Below are positions 12,198 through 24,182 of a DNA stretch of 64,000 bases, one piece after another. Origin of the DNA: Cricetomys ansorgei (lineage: Eukaryota; Chordata; Mammalia; Rodentia; Nesomyidae); contig JAMJFZ010001816.1 of the NCBI GenBank assembly GCA_026225945.1, positions 5,891,501 through 5,955,500 on the forward strand. The letters run 5' to 3'. A program made the position numbers and the translations under genes. Every line of letters starts with the position of its first letter. The stretch's first letter is position 1. The notes beneath the pieces were generated by a model, which worked only from the letters and a program-made list of their open reading frames with translations, was not told the origin of the DNA and searched no databases.

Positions 12198-15100
12198 ATG
12201 ACTGACAGTTATTATTATATGACTCTATCTATATATTAGTCACAGTGTTTTACTAAAAAGATATACAAATGCCATATGATGTAAAATACGTCAGGGAGAC
12301 ATTTAGCATGTAGGTAAAGTATGACTCCCAGAAATCTGAGCAGCCATGATTATTCCCCTTCTGATCTCTCCCTTCAAGGTCAGAGAAGGTGGCTTGCTCT
12401 CTGACCCACAGACCATATTCAGAACCATCAGGGGAGCCCACCAGCCTCAGTGTCATAAGTCACACAGGTGTGCCCTTTTCATACCCTCCCTACACCTGAG
12501 GTTCTATGCTTACACTCCTCGCCTGCGATTCAATCATCCAGTGTTCAACTGATACTTGGAAATTAATCAGCAGATTATTAAGTCAAGTTCTTTCTCTTCC
12601 TTTCCTCTTTTTTTTTTCCTGCATGTATAATGTTTATCAACATATTTACCAGCATGGAAAGCAGTGCTATTCTTTTCCTCTGCCCTCAGAAGCATCCACT
12701 GAAGCACCGTTTTGCTCTCTCCTCTATATCTCTTCATTTCCTGCCAAAGCTTTAAAGACGTCACAAGTACTCCATTCTTTTGAAAATAGCAGTCTTTATC
12801 TGACCGATAAATCTGAAGAATGGGATTAAGGCTGAGGCAGGAGAATTGTCAATTTGTTCAAAGCCAGTTTGAGCTAGATAGTGAGTCCAGGCTAGCCAGG
12901 GCCATAGAGGAAGACCCTGCCTCAGAAAAAAAAGAAAAAAGAAAAGAAAGACCTGGTGGTTAGCAAAGGTGGAAGATTTTCACATGGGTGCTGGTTCTAT
13001 TTCTGTGACTCCACTTTGACAGCCAGCCCAGTGTGAGAGACCCTGGACACTTCAGATTCTCTCATCGGATAGGTCTCCTGGTAATTGAGGGATTTTACAA
13101 CCAGAGACAGAAAGGAAGTTGAGCAATAATGTGATCGCTGGATGGGGAGGACAGGGAAGCAACTAAATAAATTACTCTAAGGACTCAGTGCTGGGCATGT
13201 AGTGAGATACCCCTTCCAGCTGGATATTTTAAACTACATTCTCCCGGGAAGGCATATAGAAACAAAATTATTACCTGTGCATTGAAGAGCTTGATATTCA
13301 AAAGAATTGCAAAGTCCTTGACTGCCGCTTAAGAAACACAAATCCTCCTGCCCTGGGGATGTTGTATTGTGGTCTGTGAGTAGAGGCAGAATGCCTTCTA
13401 CAAGCACAGGGTCCTTCCGTGCTCCAACTCTGTCCAGGCTTTCCTTCACTGTCCCTCCACCACGCTCTGTGGTCATCGTCTGCTTACCAGCCTGCGTGCT
13501 TCCGCTTCCTCGTGCCTAACAACGCCCAGTGTACCCAGAACACTCATTACTGTACCTGACACAAATCAAATAAGAGCAGTGCTCAGCAATCTGAATGCAC
13601 CCCTGTCCAAATGTCTCCACTTCATGGACAGATGCCTCCCCGTCCTCCTCCTCTGTCTAGACTTCGTTTCGCTGTCTCCCGTCATGCTCTGTTGCTGTCA
13701 TCTGCTGCGACTAGGCAACAGTTTCACTATTGCTGATTCCCACATCCAAGTGCCTAACGTCAGAGGCAGTGCCTAGTCACATCACGTCTTAGACAGGACA
13801 TTTAATTCAGCTAGGTCAATGAGGTTTCTTCTTGAGGAGCAAAACTCTTCACCTCAAGGTCTCTTAGCAAAAGGAGCGAGTGGACACAGAGCAGGTTGCT
13901 CTGTTTCAACCTTCTTTCCTTTGAAGTCTGTCACAGAAAGCTTCGCCAGGCTGATTCACGGCTTGAAGGTGGACCACCTGACAGATGGTGCCATTCAAAG
14001 GAGCAAGAGGATGATCCTGGATTCTCTGGGCGTTGGTTTCCTGGGAACAGGCACAGAAGTGTTTCACAAAGTCAGCCAATATACTAAAGTAAGAAGTTCA
14101 TTTTCAAGATTTAAAAAAAAAAAAAAAGCACGTGCACTGACACGGGCTTACTCCAGAAGTCTGTGTCTGTGTTCAACTCACTCCAGCTTAGTTCGGTTGC
14201 ATTTGATGTGCATAGCATTGTTCTGGCATTTTTTTATGACCCTCTCTGCTTTATACTGACATTTTAATGAGCCCCTCTGTTTTATAATCTGATTCTTAAA
14301 GTCCACTCCTATCCACTACTAATTTAGTCTTAATATCATTCACGGGTAACATCTCACAGCTGTTTACTTCTATGACTGAAAGGACATTTCATATCCAAAA
14401 TCTTAGAACCAAAAACACTCACCACAAACAACCCCTTCGTGCAGACATTCCCCGGAGAACAGTCTATTCAAGTGCTCTGAGCAGAAAGGAGGCACATCCA
14501 GAGGAGACACAGGAGCCACTCTCAGTAGGATGGACTCGGTGTAAAGAGCTCCTCCGCTGCATCCCATCTGTCACCCCCAGCATTTACCCCAAGATCAAAT
14601 AAGTCTGATTCACTTGCATGGAGCTTCTAGATCATGACTTGGGGATAAGCAGATCCGTCTCCTCTCCCTTATAAGCTTAATGTTGTGTATTCCTCTGCAA
14701 GAAAGAGAGACTTCCCACAAGCTAGGTTGTTCTCACAGGGTTCAGGGGGGCCTGATGCAATGCCTCCAGGACAAAGAATGACTCTTGAAATGTCAACTCA
14801 GTCTACTGCTGTATTAACTGCGTCTCTTCTGTTCCAGATGTACAGTTCCAATACTTCCAGCACTGTTTGGGGTCAACCAGACTTCAGGCTCCCACCCACG
14901 TATGCTGCTTTTGTGAACGGTGTCGCTGTAAGGAACTTTACTGGCCTTTTCTGTAGTTAAGTCGTCATAGCTTCAGAGGCAGGAAAATTCTTTACCAACA
15001 AGATCACTGAGGTTCAGGGATCGGAGACGACCTGCCCTTTCCCCTCATTTTCATGTTCCTACAATAAAATGGTACTTTCCCAACAGATTGTAGAGTAGAA

Positions 15101-15689
15101 GAAACAGAAGGATCTAGATTAAAAACATCTGTAAGGTTTTCTAATTACGGATTGACATAGCAAAAAATGTATGAGATGTATACACAATCCAATATTCAAA
15201 CATAGTGTCTTCTCGATTCCTTCTGCTGTGGGTCCCTGTATCTGTACAGTAATGTTCTCTCCATTTAGTTACCGGATGTTTATTCAGAGAGAAACCATGG
15301 CCATACAGCGTCTCTATTTTCTCAATGAAAAATTAGAACTCCTCATCTGACGGATGATTTTCATGTTATTTCCTGTGTGCCAGGGAAAGCCTACAGGACA
15401 TAATATAGATATAAGTATGTTGAAATTCAAGAGATACATTAACTGGTTTGTGGGGACAGCACCTCAGACTATTGGAACTAAACCCATTGGCATGTCTTGC
15501 AGGCAATAATAAACAGATCAGTCACACCAGATAGACATAAAATCTGCTTAAATGACCCTCTGGTTGTTACTATTTCACATATGGAAAAATAAATGGCTGG
15601 GTTGAGAAAGGACTGAACTCTAGGGCATAAAATAACCATTTTAAAATACAGCTTAATAGTTAATGTAGGTTTGAGAGCTGTTTTTGCTG

Positions 15690-15729
<40 letters not shown>

Positions 15730-18700
15730 TAAAATTTTAGTGACATGTTTAAAGGATGAAGGGAGAAGGGAAGGGCAGCCTTGCAAGGGAGAATATAGAT
15801 CTTCCCAGGAGCTCTGGTCATCCTCTAGGAAAACACTAGCTGCTCTCGAAGGTTCTGCCTTCCTCTGGCAAAGGAGCAGGTACCACTGTCATCCCACCAT
15901 TAGGTTTAGAATCACAACCAGTTGCTCTTGGGTATGACCCTACCCTTAAGTGTGGTTAACATGTTAACATACACAGTGAGACTCCATTGGAGAAAACTAA
16001 GATTTCCTTTGCAAGCAAGGTCAATTTGTATTTTGGTTTTTGTTTGTTTGTTTGTCTGTTTGTTTCTCTTTTCTTTTTGTTTTAATTCTAGTTTGTCCGT
16101 TTGTTTGTTTGCAAACGAGAAGAAAGGGCATGAAGTTGAGCGGGTTGGGAGGTGGGGAGGACCTGGGAGGAGTTTGAGAGAAAGGAAACCATAATCAAAA
16201 TATTTTTTATGAGAAATTTTCTCAATACAAATAAATAAATACATTTCTAAAGGGGGGAAAAAAGGATCACAGTCAATTTTTAGAATGTAATTTCGGATAA
16301 TGGGATTCCCCAAAATTTGCAAAGTCATTGCTAAATTAAATCCTTAACCGGTCGAAAAGCCAGTGCACATAAGGGTATTTCTGAGGAAGTTTGTTTGTAT
16401 CTATTCATACAGGTTCACTCCATGGATTTTGATGACACATGGCACCCTGCCACCCACCCTTCTGGGGCTGTCCTGCCCGTTCTCACAGCTTTATCAGAAG
16501 CCCTGCCACAGAGTCCTAAGTTTTCTGGCCTTGACCTGCTGCTGGCATTCAATGTCGGTATTGAAGTACAAGGAAGATTGATGCTCTTCTCCAAGGAAGC
16601 CAAGGACATACCAAAAAGGTATAGAGAGTCTGTGCCCACCAAGAAGAGCAACACTGCCCTCTGTCTGTCAGTGGCTGTCTGTGCAGAGCAGTCTGCCTTA
16701 GAGGCTAGGTCTGCAACTATTAACCTGACTGCTGCAACATTTTCAGCCACGTAACAAACCCTGTGTCCATATGGAAAGATGTGATGGGGAAACGATTTTG
16801 AAACTCCCCTTGGGCTTGTGAAGCCAATCTAGCTACCAAAACCATAAGATAAGTTGGAGGTCTGCCACTCCAAGGTGATTCCTGTCACTTGCATCCAAGA
16901 GTATTTTGGGTATCACTAAGTCCCCCTCAAGCTGGAGTTACAGGCAGTTGTGAGCCACAAGTTATAAGGCTTGGAACTAAACTTGGGTCCTCTTGCAAGA
17001 GCAGTACACGCTCTTAGGTGTTTAACCATCTCTCCAGCTCCAATAATCTTTTAAATTGTTTTTTTTATTCTCTGAAGGCTGAGCACTCAGAGCTATTTAT
17101 AATCATAATCAGTACTTTGACCAGTTGTGAGTCTCTGCGTTAACCACTGCCCACAGCAAAAAGAAGCTACTGAAATAGCAGCACAAATTTATAGGCATAG
17201 ATACAAATATTTAGAATGCAGTTTAACAGTATGACCATTTAGCAAAACAACAGTAGATTCCAACCCACCGCCCTTCCCCAGGACCTATGATCTCCCCAGT
17301 GGACTTTGACCATGTTTACAGTTCCAAGTACGAAATCTTTCCTGCGAAGCAGATCTCAAACCCAATCAGAATGCAGTCAGTTACTCCCATGATTTTCAAA
17401 TCACTATTGCACCAGTGGGCTCGTATTGCCAGTAGGTCACACAGTGTTGTGGCATGCAGGCCCAGTGCTAGGTAAAACCAGTAATGTCTTTCTTCGCCAG
17501 CAGCCTAAGTAGTGCCTTCTGGGACTAGCTACCTGACACAGAGGGAGTTTCCTGGACAGTCGGAGGATGACCCTGTCTACTTTCATTTTACCTGTGCTTT
17601 CCTATTCCCTCTCCCTTAAGGCATCTATAACCAGTGCCCTGTTTCTAGTATCCTGGCTTCCATATAGACTCCAGGTTAAACATATTAACCAAGAGATTCA
17701 AATCTAGGATCTACATATAAGAGACAGTAAGATACTACGTGTTGTTTGTCTTTCTGGGTCTGGATGACCTCACCCAATAATAATTTTCTCTGCTTCCATC
17801 CATTTACCTGCATATTTCATGATTTTGTTTGTTTGTTTGTTTGTTTTTACAGCTGAGTACCATTCCATCGTCTGTATGTACCACATTTTCCTATCCATCC
17901 ACGGGTCAGTTGAATTTCTTGCTCTTGCCTTTCAGGTTCCATCCTCCCTCCGTGGTAGGGACTTTGGGAAGTGCTGCTGCTGCATCCAAGTTTTTAGGGC
18001 TCAGCATGGCCAAGTGTCGCGAGGCCCTGGCTATCGCTGTTTCTCACGCAGGGGCGCCCATAGCAAATGCTGCCACACAGACCAAGCCGCTTCACATCGG
18101 CAATGCAGCCAGGCACGGGATGGAAGCCACGTTTCTGGCCATGCTGGATCTCCAAGGAAACAAGCAGATCTTGGACCTGGGGTCAGGGTTTGGGGCCTTC
18201 TATGCCAACTACTACCCCAAAGACCTTCCAAGCCTGGATTCTCACATCTGGCTGCTGGATCAGCAGGATGTGGCCTTCAAGAGCTTCCCGGCACATCTGG
18301 CTACCCACTGGGTGGCAGATGCAGCTGAGGCTGTGAGACAGCACCTTGTGACGTCAGAAGGCGCCCCGCTTCCCGCTGACCACATCCAGAGGATTGTGCT
18401 CAGGATCCCCGAGGTCCAGTATGTAAACAGGCCCTTCCCAGACTCAGAGCACGAAGCCCGTCATTCCTTCCAATACGTGGCCTGCGCAATGCTGCTTGAC
18501 GGTAGCGTCTCTGTCCCATCCTTCCACAGCCAGCAGATCAATAGGCCACAGGTGAGAGAGTTGCTTAAGAAGGTGGAGCTGGAACATCCCCTTGACAATC
18601 TGCCAAGCTTTGACACACTGTACTGTGAGATATGCGTTACTCTTAAGGACGGGAGCACTTTCACCGAGCGCTCTGATACCTTCTATGGCCACTGGAGGAA

Positions 18701-18932
18701 TCCACTGAGCCAGGAGGACCTGCAGAAAAAGTTCCGAGCCAATGCCTCAAAGATGCTGCCCAGAGACACAGTGGAAAGCCTTATAAAGGTGGTGGGGAAA
18801 CTAGAAGACCTAGAAGACTGCTCTGTGTTAAACACCCTTCTGAAAGGACCCTCTGTCCAAGAGGAGGACTCAAAACTACCTGGCATGTTCCCGTTCCATC
18901 AGAAAATCTTGCCGGGAATTGCCAATATCTAA
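11617..18932 (+). CDS. Acod1: Acod1 (Irg1), cis-aconitate decarboxylase, five coding exons
   Basis: Encodes a mitochondrial enzyme that decarboxylates cis-aconitate to itaconate in activated macrophages. It belongs to the MmgE/PrpD family. Joining 11617-11628, 13927-14088, 14838-14927, 16413-16618 and 17936-18932 gives 488 codons plus TAA, the same length as mouse. All four introns are GT-AG with good pyrimidine tracts. Residues known to line the active site of human ACOD1 are present: Asp93, Thr97, His103, His159, Lys207, His277 and Tyr319 (human Tyr318, because human is one residue shorter before it). The fold is a helical PrpD domain followed by the lid region. The gene looks intact. Transcription is probably inducible through the TATA and kappaB elements just upstream. 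Introns hold L1 and SINE pieces but no other coding sequence. Confidence 0.97.
12016..12196. mobile_element. LINE-1-derived block, copy B, ending in (TTA)n
   Basis: In Acod1 intron 1. It shares TATTTACTGTTGAC, AATCCCTGGAGAATCT and GGGAGAGCCTTGTGAAGTTT with 10490-10612, then runs directly into (TTA)n at 12151-12196. The level of mismatch suggests an independent insertion rather than a recent local duplication. Confidence 0.55.
12823..12950 (+). mobile_element. B1 SINE 3' part, plus
   Basis: GGCTGAGGCAGGAGAATTGT and the downstream CCAGGCTAGCCAGGGCCATA body end in an A-rich GAAAA tail. The 5' portion is missing. In Acod1 intron 1. Confidence 0.8.
13927..14088 (+). CDS. Acod1: Acod1 exon 2
   Basis: 54 codons (residues 5-58) beginning S-V-T-E-S-F after a pyrimidine-rich acceptor, with donor GTAAGA. 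Phase 0 at both ends. Encodes the start of the PrpD helical domain. Confidence 0.95.
14838..14927 (+). CDS. Acod1: Acod1 exon 3
   Basis: 30 codons (residues 59-88), from M-Y-S-S-N to F-V-N-G-V-A. Acceptor TTCTGTTCCAG, donor GTAAGG. Phase 0 at both ends. Confidence 0.95.
15691..15724. repeat. (TA)17 microsatellite
   Basis: Pure alternating AT tract in Acod1 intron 3. Confidence 0.97.
16110..16255 (+). mobile_element. LINE-1 3' UTR end, plus
   Basis: GGGAGGTGGGGAGGACCTGG, then GGAAACCATAATCAAAATAT and an A-rich tail, is the characteristic 3' terminus of rodent L1. A TTTG-rich simple stretch precedes it. It lies in Acod1 intron 3, about 160 bp before exon 4. Confidence 0.75.
16413..16618 (+). 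CDS. Acod1: Acod1 exon 4
   Basis: 206 nt starting V-H-S-M-D-F-D-D-T. It contains active-site residues Asp93, Thr97 and His103 and ends in phase 2 within Arg157 at donor GTATAG. Confidence 0.95.
16925..17042 (-). mobile_element. B2/B3-type SINE, minus
   Basis: Ends in the reversed box A motif TTAACCATCTCTCCAGCTCC. In Acod1 intron 4. Confidence 0.75.
17640..17915 (-). mobile_element. LINE-1 fragment, antisense, abutting Acod1 exon 5
   Basis: CATCCATTTACCTGCATATT and GTACCACATTTTCCTATCCA are hallmarks of rodent L1 read in reverse. The L1-like sequence reaches to about 20-30 bp before the exon 5 acceptor. Confidence 0.75.
17936..18932 (+). CDS. Acod1: Acod1 exon 5 (terminal)
   Basis: 997 nt from the split Arg157 codon to TAA, encoding about two thirds of the protein including His159, Lys207, His277 and Tyr319. 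The open frame continues upstream into the intron, but those residues come from LINE-1 sequence and are not part of the protein. The acceptor is CTTGCCTTTCAG. Confidence 0.97.
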
Positions 18933-19580
18933 ACAATCTCCTTTGCACTAGAGGAGATTCAGTGGTTTTCTTTATTGATCCATCTGGCCAGCAATGAACA
19001 GATCAAGGCAGAGAGTCCAGAAATGGAAATAGATGTATTTGAGAGGAAACTTGTCCTGTAAGCTTGATGGGACCATTCCCACTTCAAGATAATATGCAAG
19101 AGGCAAACAACACAAGTTCTTCTACGTATTCACAAGGATAAAGTCTAAGTCACCTGTGATCTGTTTGTAGTCTTTTCTGAGGAATTATTTATTAACTCTG
19201 GGAAGCTCACAGGTGTAAAGGAAGTTGAACCTGCCTGGTGCTGGCTGCTGGTGGATCAAGCTCCTGTCTGGGCCACCGCCTACCCACAGATGATGGACAC
19301 TGGCCAACCCTCCTCCCTGCAAAGGCTGGCTTGAGGGATCAGTAGGGTTAATATTGCCTCTTTTCCTTTCTGCACTTAGCCCTAAGTATGTAGCCAGGAA
19401 TCCATCTGCTTCATTCAGCTCCTCTGCTGCAAAGACAAAAGACAATCTGCGGTGGGGCAGGGGAAGCAGTTTGGCTTAGGGCCTGGTTCCATTCTTTACA
19501 ATTGAGCTAGAGAATCTGTTAGCTCAAAAAATTATTTTGAGAAAATTTGAAAGATGACAAGTCAGAGATACAATAAAAAA
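18933..19580 (+). other. Acod1: Acod1 3' UTR, candidate extent
   Basis: Non-coding sequence after the stop, with one ATTTATT-type AU-rich element near 19185. Candidate poly(A) signals are AATAAA at 19572-19577 and a second at 19935-19940. The true cleavage site cannot be fixed by eye. Confidence 0.45.
19572..19577 (+). terminator. candidate poly(A) signal, Acod1
   Basis: First canonical AATAAA after the stop codon, followed within 30 nt by a GT-rich stretch (GATTGTGTGTGAG). Confidence 0.45.
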
Positions 19581-19984
19581 ATGTAAAGGGGAAAGATTGT
19601 GTGTGAGTAATGAAAATCTTAACTATAAAACACAGATGCCACATTAGCAATCGTGGTGAATGAGTTCTCAGTTCCTGGGGATTTCAAGAAAGAACAAGGC
19701 TCTTAGCTCCAGATGTTGACCTGCTAGCATTCACGTGGGAATGTGTTGGGTGGCCGTTGGAGAACTTCAGCACAGGATATCTCTTCCCAGTTCATAGAAG
19801 AAGAAAATATAACTTAAAAAATGATAATCCAAGGGACGAAAAGAGGGGGAAAGAAATACAAAGAAAACAGGATGTTCAGAAATCACTGTGTACATCGATA
19901 GAATCTTGAGTATATCTGCAATTCCAAAGTGAACAATAAATGTTCCAGCTAGGTAGAACTGAGATTGTTAGGACATATTTTCTT

Positions 19985-20345
19985 TTTAAAAAAATGCTTA
20001 GCAGTTGTATTGGTGTTTTATTAATCATCCATTTGATGTGTACAGTTCAGGGATATTTAATAAATTTGTGCTAACATTGCCATAACTGAGTTTGAGGATA
20101 TTAACATTACCACTAAAAAATTCCTTCACATCGGTTTGACATAATCCCCATTCCCAACTCCGATGCTTAGCCCAATGCGAGCTTTTAAAATACAGTTTTG
20201 TCTTTTCCCCACATCTCATACAAATGGAGCCCTAGAATATATAGTTACATGTACTTGGCTTCTGTTACTTAATTACACGTTTTGAAGTGCTTTCCACGTG
20301 GGGACCAGTGCTTTAGTCCCATCATGGATGGGTATCATCATAAGG
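19985..20345 (-). mobile_element. ancient LINE-1 fragment, antisense
   Basis: Reverse-read old L1 landmarks: GATGTGTACAGTTCAGGG, and the later CATACAAATGGAGCCCTAGA and GGCTTCTGTTACTTA. Strongly diverged. Confidence 0.6.
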
Positions 20346-20959
20346 TATGTGGTAGCTTGTGTAGGGAGACCTCTTCAGGGAAGGTGGATAAATATCAGCC
20401 TGCCATGTAACACATGGTATTGAGGATTAAATAGATGTTGAGGGAGATGTCTAGTATTCTGGTGACAGGACAATCAATGACATAGGTCTAACCTCCAGTT
20501 CTCACGAGCTTGCAATCTAATGTGAATGGACAAGGAACTCACTATGTCGTGATCTCATCTGGCTTCACTTCCTGTTCCCTGTTCTGGTGTAGTTGCCAGC
20601 TTCTGAGAACTGAGCTGTGTTCGGGGTTCAAAGTAGGAGAGCCGTCCCTTAATGCGGAGAAAAAACAGTAGTTTCCGGGCTGTGCTGCAACCTGGGACAC
20701 CTTGGAAATGTAGCTTCCTGGTCAATTCTAGCAGGATCCAGCACAGAGCGAGGCTAGAGGGGACTCGAAGGACGCGCACGGCCAGCATTCCTTCCACTGG
20801 CTGCTGCAAGTGTGAGCAGCTGTGTGCACATGTGTGGGGTCCTTTCCCACCAAAAGAAGTCCACCCACAACTGCGTGTGCTGGGAATGTTTTTTAATCAT
20901 TTAGAAAATGCTCTGCTCATCCTGTCTTCAGCCCTATGGGAGAATGAGAGAATAGAGGG

Positions 20960-21290
20960 TGGTGGGTGTCTCACTGGATAAAGTGCTCGCCGCACAGCAT
21001 GAGGATCTTTGCTCAGCTCTCCAGTGTCCACAGGAAATGCCACACAGGCTGCCTGCTCTTGTGACCCTGGCACTGGGTAGGCAGAGACAGAAGGATCCTG
21101 GGAGCTTGCAGACCAGCCAGTGTAGCCAAATCAGTGAGCTCCAGGTTCAGTGAAATATCCTTTCTCAAAAGTAAGGTGGAGAACTGCAGAAGAAGACACC
21201 CAACATCAAACACTGGCCTCCACACATGCGCACATGCATACACGACAAATATGTAAACAGACAGATGGACAGACAGAGAAAGAAAGAAAA
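20960..21290 (+). mobile_element. B3/B4-type SINE, plus
   Basis: tRNA-like head (GGGTGTCTCACTGGATAAAG, GCTCGCCGCACAGCATGAGG), then a B1-like middle (GGCACTGGGTAGGCAGAGAC) and the tail CTGGCCTCCACACATGCGCA. Old copy. Confidence 0.55.
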
Positions 21291-21919
21291 CAGCCCACGA
21301 ACAATTGACAGAAAGTAAGAGTTCAGTACATTTCCCAAACAGTTCAGTGTTTTGCAAGCGTCTAGTCGAATGACTGCTGTATCCCAGGCATCGACAGTCT
21401 CTAGCTGCTTAGCATGTCAAAACAATGTGTGGCGCATGACTTTTTAAAAGTCCATGGCTTTATGTGAACCACAAAGAATACAAGATAACTAGAATTAGTT
21501 CAGCCTTCTAGTCCATTCATAGATGCCAAAAGTTACACCCCCACCTCAGGTAAATTCTCCCTGCTTTTCAATGGTAGCTCCTATCACAAAGCAAGCACAG
21601 GGCTGCCTACTTGGTATTGGATAACCAATTAGTAGGCTCAACCCTGAAGAAGACTATTTCTCCTGCTCTTGATATTCAATAGTTACAGCAGTTCTCTGAT
21701 TGAGATTGGGGCCCCATGAAATCTTCCCCGCTTCACATTAGCTTTCCTATCAGTGTGGTTCTTGTTCAGGTCTTACTTAGGAAGCCATGTGGTTAAGACT
21801 TCATGAATGTAGCTTCCCTATCATTTTTAAGAGATGCAATCTCACAGCAGAATTCCTGATCCTCCAGCTTTTACACTCTTTCCACCTCCTCTTCTATGAT
21901 GGTCCATGAGCCTTAGGTA

Positions 21920-22176
21920 CACAAGTTGTGTCGTAGAAGGATCAGCTGGGACCGGGCACCACAGTCATTCCTTGTACATATTTGATCGGCTGTGGTATTC
22001 TGGGTGCACAAGTTGTGTCGTAGAAGGATCAGCTGGGACCGGGCACCACAGTCATTCCTTGTACATATTTGATCGGCTGTGGTATTCTGGGTGCACAAGT
22101 TGTGTCGTAGAAGGATCAGCTGGGACCGGGCACCACAGTCATTCCTTGTACATATTTGATCGGCTGTGGTATTCTG
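21920..22176. repeat. 87-bp unit in three tandem copies
   Basis: Units start at about 21921, 22008 and 22095. The third is truncated by about five bases at its end. I see no mismatch between the copies. Because 87 is divisible by three, an artefactual 102-residue frame crosses all copies. The repeat lies inside a LINE-derived element whose related copy at 10185-11150 has one corresponding unit. Confidence 0.95.
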
Positions 22177-22344
22177 TAATGATCTCCATCTGTTGCAAAG
22201 ATACGTTTCTCTGAGGACTACACTTTTCTGTGGATATAAGGATAAATATTTACAATGCAGTTAGGAATTATGCTGCCTTAGTAAAGTGGTAGTTGGAGGT
22301 TATTCTCCAATATCTACAATTCGCCAACCCTGAGTAATTGGCTT

Positions 22345-22376
22345 CTAGGTACTAGGTACTAGTACTAGGTACTAGG
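22345..22376. repeat. ACTAGGT short tandem repeat
   Basis: Four imperfect copies of CTAGGTA/ACTAGGT within the LINE-derived block, downstream of the 87-bp triplication. Confidence 0.85.
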
Positions 22377-22907
22377 CTAAGAGTACCAGGCATGACTTCC
22401 CTCTTGTTGAGTGGGCTTTAAGTCCAATTAGAGAGCTGTTGGTTACTGCCAAGGTGTGGGCACACTAATGCCGTGGGTTTTCGTGCCATGCTAGTCATTG
22501 TTGTAGTTCATAGGCATCACAGCTGAGCAGGATTACTAGTTCCTTCTCTCCCTTGGACTTTTGCACGGTACCTCTGGTACCATGAAAGCTATTCCTCAAG
22601 GACGAGACTTTCAGATTATGTCCAACTTGGATCTACAAAGTCCTGTGTCCCCAGTACATGGTGTCTTCAGTAATAAGGGCTTAACCGTTTGTTGAAGATG
22701 TGTATGTTTTTGGCGTATTTGTCAAATATTAGATGGCTAGAGTTATGCATATTCATTTTGGGGATCTTCTGTCTAGTTTCATTGATCTACATTAGACACA
22801 CTTTTTAAAGGAATGGGCCCAGTTCTATTTATAAGAACACAAAGGACTCAGAGACGTAGGGAAATTAATGAAACTAGCTCTCAAAAATGCTTTTAAAGCA
22901 ATGATTC

Positions 22908-23170
22908 TATAGCTAGGGAGATGGCTTGGCAGTTAAGCTGCAAGCCTGAAGACCAACTTTCAGAGCCCCAGAAACCCACATAAATGCTGAGTGGGGGAGC
23001 ATTGCCTCAGAAGCCCTGTAATCCCTGCCTCAAAATGGGGAGATTTCCACAGCAAAGCTAATAAGACCAGCCACAGGGCAGGCTCTGGGTTTGATTGAAT
23101 AAGATGGAAGAGCCACTGAAGATGATTGCTGACTTCAACCTTAAGTGTATGTGTGTGCAAAGAAACCATG
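22908..23170 (+). mobile_element. B3-like SINE, plus
   Basis: Head AGCTAGGGAGATGGCTTGGC with box A/B-like spacing, then ACCAACTTTCAGAGCCCCAG and the middle CCCTGTAATCCCTGCCTC. Diverged. Confidence 0.65.
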
Positions 23171-23639
23171 GGTCTTATTTCAAACCAATAATTCAGCAAA
23201 CAGAAAAGTCTTCTGTTCTTTGTGGGACTAATAAAGTCCACCCATCCAGAACTGAAACATGTTAACAAGTGCAGACCTCCTTGTACCCTTAGAGAGTTCT
23301 AAGGCAGCAGCTGCATTGTAATTAAGAGCAAATAAGCCCTTCCAGTTCCTCTAGACTTCACCTCCGAGAACAGGGCTGCTGGGACACTGTTTTCCAGCTA
23401 CTGGGATGTCACTAGCTGTGTGTCAAATGTGTGTGTGGATATCAGCTGCACTAGTTTTGACACTCCTCAAATCAAGACATTATGGTCAACTTTGTCACTA
23501 AACAGTAATGACCTTAAAGAAGTCTTATTTTCCACTTGGGGAAACTCAGCCAGGAGGTGGAAAAGAGATGTCCTTCTGACTTCTTCTTCTGACAAATTTC
23601 AAGTCTTGTGAATGTTAACTTAATGAGAAGCATATTTTA

Positions 23640-24182
23640 AGTTAATATTTTTAAAAGGGTGGTACAGCTGCTATAGCAGTTCCTCTGATGGTTTAATACA
23701 CAATTAAGTGAATGTGTCCCAGTAGAGTTATGCATGTATACGGAACAGTTAAAAACAGACTCACACGTGTATTTGTACACTCGTTTGTGGTAGTATTAAT
23801 TCCAAGGAAATTTATAATCATGCTACAATGTTAAGTGAACCTTGAAGACATAAGCTTAGAGAAAGAAGCTGGACACTAGAGAAAATATAGTGTATGACTC
23901 TGTTTATGAGTTACCCAGAAGAGGCAAATACATGGACACAGAAAGTAGAGAAGATGTCACCAGAGGCTGACAGGAGAGAAGGCAGATTCACTGTTTAATG
24001 AATGCAATTTAATTTGGGAGAGATGGAAAGTTTGTGGAGTTTGGTGATGGCGATGGTTGGGGCATAGTCTTCCATCAGATCTTACACACCTGAAACAATT
24101 ACAGCGGTAGAATTTATGCTATGTGTTTTTCACCAAAAAATAGAAAGAAGGAAGAAGAAGAAGAAGAAAAAGGAAAGAAAAG
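23640..24182 (+). mobile_element. ancient LINE-1 3' end with GAA-rich tail
   Basis: Ordered old-L1 landmarks in sense: GTTAAGTGAACCTTGAAGAC, AAGAAGCTGGACACTAGAGA, GGACACAGAAAGTAGAGAAG and GGTGATGGCGATGGTTGGGG, ending in the ACCTGAAACAATTACAGCGG block. A (GAA)-rich run follows at 24146-24180. Confidence 0.75.

Larger units (their letters stand above)
21590..22690. mobile_element. LINE-1-derived block, copy C
   Basis: Same family as 10185-11150. It carries GGATAACCAATTAGTAGGCT, CATCTGTTGCAAAGAT, GGATAAATATTTACAATGCA, TTAAGTCCAATTAGAGAGCT and GTACATGGTGTCTTCAGTAA, in the order usual for this rodent repeat. A triplicated 87-bp unit expands it internally. Confidence 0.6.

Noticed and set aside
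17829..17935. N-terminal extension of the Acod1 exon 5 frame
   Set aside because: The sequence is antisense LINE-1 and intron 4. The protein joins exon 4 to 17936 through a conserved split Arg codon.
21920..22176. CRISPR-like direct repeats
   Set aside because: The copies are contiguous without spacers, and the genome is mammalian.
21906..22214. Apparent 102-residue protein with three identical 29-residue repeats
   Set aside because: The 87-bp tandem repeat is divisible by three and lies inside a LINE-derived element. No promoter or protein family supports a gene.
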